Positions 1 to 5,425 of a stretch of DNA of 5,513 nucleotides are shown piece after piece. Source of the DNA: Anaerolineaceae bacterium. Its GTDB lineage: Bacteria > Chloroflexota > Anaerolineae > JAAYZQ01. How positions within the stretch are numbered: the first letter of the stretch is position 1; the number at the start of each line of letters is the position of its first letter. Under the pieces are notes generated by a model. It was not told the origin of the DNA. It searched no databases and worked only from the letters and a program-made list of their open reading frames with translations. The translations under genes and the position numbers were made by a program. Location of the stretch: the NCBI GenBank assembly GCA_012514775.1, contig JAAYZQ010000060.1, forward strand, positions 1 to 5,513, in the 5' to 3' direction.

Positions 1-729
1 AGTGCGTCTCTGGACGGCCGCGTCGCCGCCTCGCGCGACAGGCTGCTGTTGTGGGGCGACGAGCGCTGGCAGGCCATGGGAGAGTCGGGGGAGGCTTACC
101 GCTGGCTCAGGAGCCTCCACCAGCCCCAGGCCAGCCTGGAGGGCAGCGGCTCGCTGGTGCGCGACGAGGACGAGCCCGCCCCGCTGCCGCCCGTGGAAGG
201 CGACGCCTCGCACCTCTACGAAGACTATTTGCCCGAGTCGGTCACGGGCCGGCCGGGACACCGCGGCTGGTTCACCTGCGTCGACGGCCGCGGCCGGGTG
301 CGCAACTGGATCAAGGACGGCGCGTTCTTTGGCGAGGAGTGGCAGGGCTGGCACAGCCTGATCCTCGTCTGCCGCGCCACCCCCGCGCCCTACCTGGCCT
401 ACCTCCGGCGCGAGGCCATCCCCTACCTGGTGACCGGCGACGAGCGGGTGGACCTGGCCCTGGCCCTGGAAAAGCTGGGCTCGAGCCTGGGGGTGACGAC
501 CCTCCTGTCGACGGCGGGCGGCCGCATGAACGGCGCGCTGCTCCGCGCCGGCCTGGTCGACGAGGTCAACGTCGAGCTGCTGCCCGGCGTCGTCGGCGGG
601 ATGGACACGCCGTCGCTCTTTGACTCGCCGGCCCTGGGCCCCGAGGAAAACCCCGCCCGCCTGGAGCTCATGTCCGCGCTCGTGCAGAGCGGCGGGCAGG
701 TCTGGCTGCGCTACAGGACGGTTTCCTGA
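1..729 (+). CDS. RibD C-terminal-domain (DHFR-like) reductase, 5' end cut by the window
   Basis: The frame is open from base 1 to the TGA at 727-729, giving 242 visible residues. It begins with SASLDGRVAA, the Ser-x-Ser-Leu-Asp-Gly motif found near the start of RibD_C domains, so probably only about 5-20 residues are missing unless another domain lies upstream. Further family marks are GSGSL (about residues 49-53), YLVTGDERVD in the middle, STAGGRMNGALL followed by GLVDEV (about 170-189; the GG binds nucleotide and the LVDE motif closes the fold), and a C-terminal RLEL...VWLRYR. Proteins of this family reduce pyrimidine or pterin-like substrates with NAD(P)H in the cytoplasm. RibD itself reduces 5-amino-6-ribosylaminouracil phosphate in riboflavin synthesis. 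No deaminase domain is visible, so this may be a stand-alone reductase of unknown substrate; a RibD fusion cannot be excluded because the upstream part is absent. The TTG at 49 is not a credible start because the conserved motif lies before it. Confidence 0.85.
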   Translation, partial: SASLDGRVAASRDRLLLWGDERWQAMGESGEAYRWLRSLHQPQASLEGSGSLVRDEDEPAPLPPVEGDASHLYEDYLPESVTGRPGHRGWFTCVDGRGRVRNWIKDGAFFGEEWQGWHSLILVCRATPAPYLAYLRREAIPYLVTGDERVDLALALEKLGSSLGVTTLLSTAGGRMNGALLRAGLVDEVNVELLPGVVGGMDTPSLFDSPALGPEENPARLELMSALVQSGGQVWLRYRTVS

Positions 730-745
730 CCTTGCGTGACCCCTG

Positions 746-780
746 AGGGGCCGGGGTCCGGGCAGCCGGGCCCCGGCCCT
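746..780 (+). terminator. Strong GC hairpin after the reductase gene, possible terminator
   Basis: The arms are AGGG(G)CCGGGGTCCGG at 746-761 and CCGGGCCCCGGCCCT at 766-780. They give about 15 base pairs, with one bulged G (750), one G-T wobble (757/770) and a GCAG tetraloop (762-765). It lies 17 bases past the reductase stop and about 40 bases before the ATPase start. No T-run follows (the next bases are CGTCGCAGCA), so it is not a textbook intrinsic terminator. It could be a U-less terminator, a transcript 3'-end stabiliser, or an attenuator before the exporter operon. Confidence 0.5.
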
Positions 781-821
781 CGTCGCAGCACGATCCACGG
801 TTCCGTCTAGAGGAGAAAAGA

Positions 822-1847
822 ATGGCCGATCCACACATCCAGGTCGACGACCTGGCCAAGACCTATCGCGTGCCCGAGGGCAGCGCCGGCCTCATCGGGT
901 CGCTGCGCGGCCTGGTGCGGCGCACCTACCGCGACGTGGCCGCCGTGTGCGACCTGCGCTTCCAGGTGCAGGCCGGCGAGATGGTGGGCTTTATCGGGCC
1001 CAACGGCGCCGGCAAGACGACGACCCTCAAGATGCTCTCCGGCCTGCTGCACCCCAGCGGCGGCCGGGCCTCGGTCCTGGGTTTCGTACCCTGGGAGCGC
1101 CGCCCGGCCTACCTGCAGCGCATCAGCATGGTCATGGGCAACCGCAGCCAGATGCTGTGGGACATCCCGCCCCTGGAGACCTTTGAGGTGCTGGCCCAGA
1201 TCTATCGCCTGGCGCCGGCGGACTATCGCCGCACGCTGGACGAGCTGGTGGCCCTGCTGGAGATGGAGGACCTCCTGGCCCGGCCGGTGCGCAACCTGTC
1301 GCTGGGCGAGCGGATGAAGTGCGAGCTGGTGGCCGGCCTCCTCCACCGGCCCGAGGTGCTCTTCCTGGACGAGCCAACGCTCGGCCTGGACGTGTCGATG
1401 CAGGGGCGGCTGCGGCGCTTTCTGGGCGAGCACAACCGGCGCAGCGGCGTGACGGTCATTCTCACCAGCCACTACATGGCCGACGTCGTGGCCCTCTGCC
1501 CGCGGGTCATCCTCATCCACGAGGGGCGGCTGCTGTACGACGGCGAGCTGAAGGCGCTGGCCCACCGGCTGGCCCCCTTCAAGCTGCTGCGCCTGGCCAT
1601 CGGCAACGGCGGCGGCGAGGTGCCCCTGCCCCCGGGCGTGGACGTGGTGGAGCGGGAGAACGGCCGGCTGACGCTGCGCGTGCCCGGCGACGAGGCGCCC
1701 GCCCTCACCGCCCGCCTGCTGGAGACCCTGCCCGTCGTCGACCTGGCCGTGGAGGACCCGCCCATCGAGGCGGTCATCGACCAGATCTACCAGGGCAGCC
1801 CCCTGGACGCGGCAGCGCCGGCCGGCGACGCGGGAGGTGAGGCGTGA
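822..1847 (+). CDS. ABC-2 type exporter, ATP-binding subunit (COG4586-like)
   Basis: This 341-residue cytoplasmic ATPase powers the transporter formed with the next two gene products. All the motifs are intact: Walker A GPNGAGKTT (59-67), Q-loop Gln110 in GNRSQMLWD, ABC signature LSLGERM (159-165), Walker B LFLDEP (180-185, with catalytic Glu184), D-loop LGLD (187-190) and switch His217 in LTSHYM. The N-terminal KTYRVPEG...LRGLVRRTYRDVAAV insertion, the GFVPWERR segment (88-94) and the LSLGERMKCEL form of the signature are typical of the COG4586 group rather than of generic NatA or DrrA proteins. Residues from about 250 to 341 form the variable C-terminal extension usual in this group. ATG at 822 follows GAGGAG (810-815) with a 6-base spacer. 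The stop overlaps the next start by 4 bases. Substrate unknown; no drug-specific or lipid-specific feature is visible. Confidence 0.93.
   Translation: MADPHIQVDDLAKTYRVPEGSAGLIGSLRGLVRRTYRDVAAVCDLRFQVQAGEMVGFIGPNGAGKTTTLKMLSGLLHPSGGRASVLGFVPWERRPAYLQRISMVMGNRSQMLWDIPPLETFEVLAQIYRLAPADYRRTLDELVALLEMEDLLARPVRNLSLGERMKCELVAGLLHRPEVLFLDEPTLGLDVSMQGRLRRFLGEHNRRSGVTVILTSHYMADVVALCPRVILIHEGRLLYDGELKALAHRLAPFKLLRLAIGNGGGEVPLPPGVDVVERENGRLTLRVPGDEAPALTARLLETLPVVDLAVEDPPIEAVIDQIYQGSPLDAAAPAGDAGGEA
1833..1840 (+). promoter_or_regulatory. Strong Shine-Dalgarno GGAGGTGA fixing the GTG start at 1844
   Basis: GGAGGTGA is an almost perfect anti-16S match inside the last codons of the ATPase gene. The GGAGG core ends 6 bases before GTG at 1844-1846. 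With the 4-base GTGA stop/start overlap (1844-1847) it supports GTG as the start and implies translational coupling of ATPase and permease. Confidence 0.8.
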
Positions 1848-2650
1848 GCCCCCGGGCGGCGAACCTGCGCGGCGGCCTGGCCCTGGTGCGCGCCACGTGG
1901 GCCTCGTGGCTCCAGCACCGCGGCTTCTTTTACCTGGTCGCCTTCTCGTGGATGGTCCCGCTGCTGGTCTATCTCCTCGTCTGGTCGGCGGCGGCCGAGG
2001 AGGGCGGCGCGGGCGGCCTGGGCCGCGGCGAGCTGGTGGGCTATTACGTGGTCCTCATCCTGGTCAACCAGGTCACCTTCAGCACCAACAACTGGACCGT
2101 GGGCGACGGCATCCGCTACGGCCGGCTGAGCTTTTTGCTGGTGCGGCCCCTGTCGCCCTTTTACGACGCCCTGGCCTCGGAGGTGGCGGTCAAGGTGGTG
2201 TTCATGACCTTTGCCCTGCCCCTGGCCGGGCTGCTGGCCTTGCTGCTACGCCCCGAGCTGCACATCGCCTGGAGCCAGGTTCTGGCCTTCCTGCCCGCCC
2301 TGGTCCTGGCCTGGGCGCTGCGCTTCCTGTGGGGCTACTGGGTGGCACTTCTCTCCTTCTGGGCCAGCCGCGCCGACGCCCTGCTCTCGCTGCAAGAGAG
2401 CCTGGTCTTTTTGCTGGGCGGGCAGGTGGCGCCCATCGCCCTCCTGCCCGACGGCATGCAGCGCCTGGCAGCCGTCCTGCCCTTTCGCTACATGCTCTCC
2501 TTCCCGGTCGAGATCCTGGCCGGGCACGTGGGGGGCCGCGACCTGTGGACCGGCCTGGCCGTCCAGGGCGCCTGGCTGCTCCTGGCCGTGGCCCTCTGCC
2601 TGGGCCTGTGGCGCACCGGCCTGCGCCGCTACACGGCCGTGGGGGGATAG
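1844..2650 (+). CDS. ABC-2 type exporter, permease subunit 1 (COG4587-like)
   Basis: This 268-residue integral membrane protein starts at GTG and overlaps the ATPase stop. About six hydrophobic spans are visible, near residues 27-47, 64-80, 113-135, 143-170, 180-202 and 236-256. A polar loop follows the first span. The segment IRYGRLSFLLVRPLSP (90-105) carries the G-x-L-x(3)-LxRP pattern also seen in the second permease. The region LLPDGMQRLAAVLPFRYMLSFPVEIL (200-225) resembles the conserved late loop of ABC-2 permeases of this group, and the C-terminus GLRRY (259-263) recurs in the partner. There is no signal peptide; the first span probably acts as an anchor. It should pair with the 2725-3516 product to form the membrane channel. 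Assignment to the group rests on gene order and general character, not on a database match. Confidence 0.87.
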   Translation: MSPRAANLRGGLALVRATWASWLQHRGFFYLVAFSWMVPLLVYLLVWSAAAEEGGAGGLGRGELVGYYVVLILVNQVTFSTNNWTVGDGIRYGRLSFLLVRPLSPFYDALASEVAVKVVFMTFALPLAGLLALLLRPELHIAWSQVLAFLPALVLAWALRFLWGYWVALLSFWASRADALLSLQESLVFLLGGQVAPIALLPDGMQRLAAVLPFRYMLSFPVEILAGHVGGRDLWTGLAVQGAWLLLAVALCLGLWRTGLRRYTAVGG

Positions 2651-2688
2651 GGGCAAGGGCCGATGGAGAAACTCGCGACCGAACTGCT

Positions 2689-2709
2689 CGCGGCGCATCA
2701 CACGCCGCG
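2689..2709 (+). promoter_or_regulatory. Intercistronic hairpin just upstream of the second permease RBS
   Basis: CGCGGCG (2689-2695) and CGCCGCG (2703-2709) form a perfect 7-bp stem around the loop CATCACA. The stem ends 3 bases before the GGAGG (2713-2717) of the second permease. It sits in the only non-overlapping gap of the operon (74 bases) and has no T-run. A role in setting translation or mRNA stability between the two permeases is inference. Confidence 0.35.
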
Positions 2710-2724
2710 CCTGGAGGGTGCACC

Positions 2725-3516
2725 ATGTACTACTTGAAGCTCGCGGGCAAGTGCGCCCGCGCCTCGGTGCAGGCCGAGCTGGCGTATCGGGCCAACTTCT
2801 GGCTGGCGCTGTTCCAGTCGCTCCTGGGGCTGGGCACGGGCATCGCCGGGGTGCTGGTCCTCTTTGGCCAGGTGGAGTCCATCCGCGGCTGGGACCTGGC
2901 CTCTACCCTGGCGCTGCTGGGCGTGTTCCTGATCCTCAGCGCCCTGCGGGGGTTGTTCATCGGCCCCAGCCTGGAGGCCCTGGCCGGCATGGACGGCGAG
3001 GTGTGGACCGGGCGCCTGGACTATACCCTGCTGCGGCCGGTGAACCCCCAGTTCCTGGCCAGCGTTCGCCACTGGCGCCCCTTTGCCCTGGTGGACCTGG
3101 CGCTGGGCATCGGCGTCGTCGCCGTGGCCGCCGGCCGGCTGGGCGCGGCCCTGCCCCTGGACCGGTTGGCGGCCTTTTTCCTGGCCCTGGGCGCGGCCGT
3201 GACCATCCTCTACGCCGCGCTGCTGGCCTTTTGCGCCCTGACCCTGTGGAACCCCAGCCTGCTGTTCACCTGGATCCTGGACGGCCTGTTCGACATGGCC
3301 CGCTACCCCGTGGGCCTGTATCCCGGCTGGCTGCGGCTGGTGCTCACCTGGATCGTGCCCGTGGGCCTGATGACCACCGTGCCCGCCCAGGCGCTGATGG
3401 GCAGCCTGCCGGCCGCGGCCCTGGCCGGCAGCGTGGCCTTTGCTGTTGCCCTGTTCGCCGGCGCCAGCCTCCTGTTCCGCCTGGGCCTGCGCCGCTACGC
3501 CAGCGCGTCGAGCTGA
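2725..3516 (+). CDS. ABC-2 type exporter, permease subunit 2 (COG3694 / ABC2_membrane_6-like)
   Basis: This 263-residue membrane protein is the third part of the exporter. ATG at 2725 is preceded by GGAGGGTG (2713-2720), whose GGAGG core is 7 bases from the start. The frame is also open far upstream, but that stretch is a shadow of permease 1. The N-terminus has the AxxQAELAYRANFW amphipathic segment (13-26) typical of the family. About six hydrophobic spans follow, near 27-47, 58-80, 119-137, 145-173, 203-220 and 228-252. GRLDYTLLRPVNPQF (96-110) is the shared G-x-L-x(3)-LRP motif, and FDMARYPVGLYPGWLR...WIVPVGLMTTVPAQ (189-222) is the characteristic loop-plus-helix of this family. The C-terminal GLRRY (254-258) matches permease 1. 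It is expected to form a heteromeric channel with permease 1, driven by the ATPase. Exported substrate unknown. Confidence 0.9.
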   Translation: MYYLKLAGKCARASVQAELAYRANFWLALFQSLLGLGTGIAGVLVLFGQVESIRGWDLASTLALLGVFLILSALRGLFIGPSLEALAGMDGEVWTGRLDYTLLRPVNPQFLASVRHWRPFALVDLALGIGVVAVAAGRLGAALPLDRLAAFFLALGAAVTILYAALLAFCALTLWNPSLLFTWILDGLFDMARYPVGLYPGWLRLVLTWIVPVGLMTTVPAQALMGSLPAAALAGSVAFAVALFAGASLLFRLGLRRYASASS

Positions 3517-3521
3517 GGCGG

Positions 3522-3549
3522 GAGCGGGCCGGCCGGCCCCGGGGGGCTC
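3522..3549. terminator. GC palindrome between convergent operons, possible two-way terminator
   Basis: The gap between the exporter stop (3516) and the aldolase stop (3548, minus strand) is only 31 bases. It holds a perfect 14-base palindrome GGGCCGGCCGGCCC (3526-3539). GAGC (3522-3525) and GCTC (3546-3549) could add an outer stem, with a bulge on the right side. No T-run is present on either strand. The position suits termination from both sides, but the structure alone does not prove it. Confidence 0.4.
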
Positions 3550-4291
3550 ATGCGCCGACCAGGTGGCGCAAGGTCTCTCGCGCCCCGCCGGCGATGAGCC
3601 CTGCGTCGTCGGCCGCGGTCACAAAGCGGAACCCCTGCTCGATGCGGCGCCTGGCAGCCGCCGCGTCGGGGGCGTATATGCCCGGGACCCTGGCCGTCCT
3701 GTGACAGGCGTCCAGCACGCGCTGGATGGCGGCTTCGTGGGGCGGGCTGCCCATGGCCACGCCCATGGAGCGGGCCAGGTCCATGGGCCCGATCCAGCAG
3801 CCGTCCACACCGTCGACGGCCATGATCTCCTCGACGCGCTCCGCGGCCTGGGCGGTCTCGATCTGGACGGCCAGGAACACCGCGTCGTTGGCCCACGTGC
3901 CATAGTCGGGGCCATAGTGCACGGCCAGGCTGCCGGCGAAGGAGCGGCCGCCCCGGGGCGGATAGCGGGCGGCAAAGGCGGCGGCCCGGGCCTCGTCGGC
4001 CGAGTTGACCATGGGCACGACGATGCCCAGCGCGCCCCGGTCCAGGGCCCGGCCGATGGCGTAAAAGTCGTTCTGGTAGACCCGCGCCACGGGCACCGCC
4101 GTCCCCAGGGAGATGGCGCCAAAGGCGGCCAGGGCCGAGGCGTCGTCCCAGGCGCCGTGCTGGTAATCCACCAGCACGAAATCGAACCCGGCCCCGGCGG
4201 CGATGCCCGCGAGAACCGGCGAGCCCAGCTCCAGGACGATGCCCACGGCCGGCTCTCCGGCCAGCATGCGTTGCTTCACAACATTAATCAT
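3548..4291 (-). CDS. HpcH/HpaI-family class II aldolase (2-oxo acid aldolase)
   Basis: This 247-residue cytoplasmic enzyme is normal length for the family that cleaves 4-hydroxy-2-oxo acids to pyruvate plus an aldehyde, including 4-hydroxy-2-oxoheptanedioate aldolase (HpaI), 2-keto-3-deoxy-glucarate aldolase and 2-keto-3-deoxy-rhamnonate aldolase. The key residues fall where they do in E. coli HpaI as I recall it: catalytic His45 in VDYQHG, carboxylate-binding Arg70 in PVARV, Asp84 in RALDRGA, metal ligands Glu145 in VQIET and Asp171 in GPMDLA. The run AVDGVDGCWIGPMDLA is diagnostic. One oddity is Gln44, where most members I know have Glu before the catalytic His. ATG at 4291 has GGAG (4299-4302) with a 7-base spacer, inside the end of the upstream gene, and the genes overlap by 8 bases (ATGATTAA). 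It is the second gene of an operon with the FAH-family enzyme. The exact substrate cannot be read from sequence. Confidence 0.9.
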   Translation of the reverse strand: MINVVKQRMLAGEPAVGIVLELGSPVLAGIAAGAGFDFVLVDYQHGAWDDASALAAFGAISLGTAVPVARVYQNDFYAIGRALDRGALGIVVPMVNSADEARAAAFAARYPPRGGRSFAGSLAVHYGPDYGTWANDAVFLAVQIETAQAAERVEEIMAVDGVDGCWIGPMDLARSMGVAMGSPPHEAAIQRVLDACHRTARVPGIYAPDAAAARRRIEQGFRFVTAADDAGLIAGGARETLRHLVGA

Positions 4292-5168
4292 CTGCGTTCT
4301 CCGCGACGACCGGGTTTTCCAGCAAGCCCACCTTCTCGACCTCCACCCGCACCACGTCGCCGGGGCGCAGCCAGCGCGGGGGCGTGCGCGACGCGCCGAC
4401 GCCGGCCGGTGTGCCCGTGGCGATGACGTCGCCCGGTTCCAGGGTCATGACCTGGCTCATGTCGGCGATGAGGCGGGCCACGGTAAAGATCATCCAGCTC
4501 GTGTGCCCCTCCTGGAGCAGCTCGTCGCCGATGCTGGTGCGCACCCACAGATCCTGGACGTCGGGGATCTCGTCGGCGGTCACCAGGGCCGGCCCCATGG
4601 GACAGAACGTGTCGGCCGTCTTGCCGATGACCCACTGGCTGGTGCGGTGCTGCCAGTCGCGGGCGCTGACGTCGTTGAGCGGCAGGTAGCCGGCCACGTG
4701 CTCCAGGGCCCGGGCCTCGGGGATGCGGCGGCCCCGGCGGCCGATGACGGCCGCCAGCTCGCCCTCGTAATCCGGCTCTCGCACGGCGCCGGGGATGACG
4801 ATGGGCTCCAGGTGGCCGACGACCGAGTTGGCATACTTGGAAAAAATGACAGGGAAAGGCGGCACCGAGATCCTCGATTCACGGGCGTGCTCGACATAGT
4901 TCAGGCCGATGCAGATGATCTTGCCGGGCCGCAGGATGGGGGCCTTGAGGACAACGTCCGCAAGCTTGTACGTCGCTTCGGGCGGCGGCGCGGCCAGGAC
5001 CTGCCCGGCCCGTGCCCTCGCCGCCTCGCCGGCCTCCAGGAAGGCGATCATGTCGGTGGGCAGCGAACCATCCGCCCGGTTCAGGTCGACCACGGCCTGC
5101 TCCGCCTCGCCGGGCAAGAGCGCCCCCAGCCGGGCCTGGCCGTGAAGAAAAAAGGTCACCAGTTTCAT
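4284..5168 (-). CDS. Fumarylacetoacetate hydrolase (FAH) family protein
   Basis: This 294-residue cytoplasmic enzyme belongs to the COG0179 superfamily of metal-dependent hydrolases, decarboxylases, isomerases and hydratases acting on acylpyruvates and other 2-oxo acids. An N-terminal region of about 75 residues precedes the catalytic FAH domain. The domain starts KIICIGLNYVEHARE (83-97), with a His94/Glu97 pair spaced as in the catalytic dyad of FAHD1. The metal ligands are Glu135 and Glu137 (PDYEGEL) and Asp166 (LNDVSARDWQ), with the usual 29-residue spacing. QWVIGKTADTFCPMGPALVT (178-197) and LEPGDVIATGTPAGVG (243-258) are also classic. ATG at 5168 has GGGGGGAG (5178-5185) with a 9-base spacer. 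This is the first gene after the promoter at 5217-5245 and overlaps the aldolase start by 8 bases. Plausible roles are 2,4-diketo-3-deoxy sugar-acid hydrolase or HpaG-like isomerase/decarboxylase. Family is certain, reaction is not. Confidence 0.93.
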   Translation of the reverse strand: MKLVTFFLHGQARLGALLPGEAEQAVVDLNRADGSLPTDMIAFLEAGEAARARAGQVLAAPPPEATYKLADVVLKAPILRPGKIICIGLNYVEHARESRISVPPFPVIFSKYANSVVGHLEPIVIPGAVREPDYEGELAAVIGRRGRRIPEARALEHVAGYLPLNDVSARDWQHRTSQWVIGKTADTFCPMGPALVTADEIPDVQDLWVRTSIGDELLQEGHTSWMIFTVARLIADMSQVMTLEPGDVIATGTPAGVGASRTPPRWLRPGDVVRVEVEKVGLLENPVVAENADD

Positions 5169-5216
5169 AACGCTGCGCTCCCCCCTGAGCTTATCTGTCT
5201 TGCCGTTGGTGGAATC

Positions 5217-5245
5217 ACTTTAGCACGCTTTTCCCGCCCTGTCAA
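5217..5245 (-). promoter_or_regulatory. Sigma70-type promoter of the FAH-aldolase operon
   Basis: Read on the minus strand, a perfect -35 TTGACA (5245-5240) is followed by a 17-base spacer (5239-5223) and a -10 TAAAGT (5222-5217), which matches TATAAT at four of six bases, including the key T, A and last T. The predicted start is near 5210, leaving an mRNA leader of about 42 bases before ATG 5168. It stands out as an AT-richer island in GC-rich DNA and points towards the FAH-family gene. No clear operator palindrome was seen beside it. Confidence 0.75.
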
Positions 5246-5289
5246 TTTGCCCGGCCACCGGCCTACAGCCCCCGCGCTCCCTGTCCTCC

Positions 5290-5377
5290 CCCTGCAAGCC
5301 TACCCCGACAAGTCGCCCGTCCCACCTGCCCTGGCGGCCGGTGCCAGGGTGGCCGTCCGGGCCAGGGGGGACTCCCC
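5290..5377. repeat. 88-bp direct repeat, copy 1
   Basis: This copy is identical to 5426-5513 except at two bases (C5295 versus T5431, A5310 versus G5446). The offset is exactly 136 bases. Weaker similarity extends a few bases left, to about 5285. It contains a CCCTGGC/GCCAGGG hairpin (5329-5349) and ends GGGGGGACTCCCC. Nothing in it translates to a convincing protein. Strand is arbitrary. Confidence 0.95.
5329..5349. repeat. Hairpin inside repeat copy 1
   Basis: CCCTGGC (5329-5335) and GCCAGGG (5343-5349) form a perfect 7-bp stem with a 7-base loop GGCCGGT. A second GCCAGGG at 5361-5367 can pair with the same left arm. The identical structure sits in copy 2 at 5465-5485. Confidence 0.8.
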
Positions 5378-5397
5378 AGCCGTACGCATCCCGGACT

Positions 5398-5413
5398 CCC
5401 CGACTTGTCGGGG
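5398..5413. repeat. Inverted repeat in the spacer, complementary to repeat copy 1
   Basis: CCCCGACTTGTCGGGG folds on itself as CCCCGA-CTTG-TCGGGG. Its right part, CGACTTGTCGGGG (5401-5413), is also the exact reverse complement of CCCCGACAAGTCG in copy 1 (5303-5315), a 13-bp match. Copy 2 carries the same target with one changed base (5439-5451). Confidence 0.8.
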
Positions 5414-5425
5414 GCCAAGCCCTCT

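Noticed and set aside
49..51. TTG as the start of the reductase
   Set aside because: The conserved SLDG motif lies upstream in the same open frame, so the true start is before the window.
807..1565. A 252-codon minus-strand frame opposite the ATPase
   Set aside because: It is antisense to a gene with every ABC motif intact; its His/Gln/Ala-rich product reflects codon complementarity.
1837..3516. A 559-codon open frame spanning both permeases, suggesting a fused protein
   Set aside because: Only the part from ATG 2725 encodes a membrane protein. The upstream part is Arg/Pro/Gly-rich shadow of permease 1, which has its own start, Shine-Dalgarno and hydrophobic spans in another frame.
2211..3704. 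A 497-codon plus-strand frame across both permeases and into the aldolase
   Set aside because: Its product is Cys/Trp/Pro/Arg-rich with no family motifs and lies over three well-supported genes; long chance frames are common at this GC content.
3440..4426. A 328-codon plus-strand frame opposite the aldolase
   Set aside because: It is antisense to an aldolase with intact catalytic residues, has a Gly/Ala/His-rich low-complexity product and no ribosome binding site.
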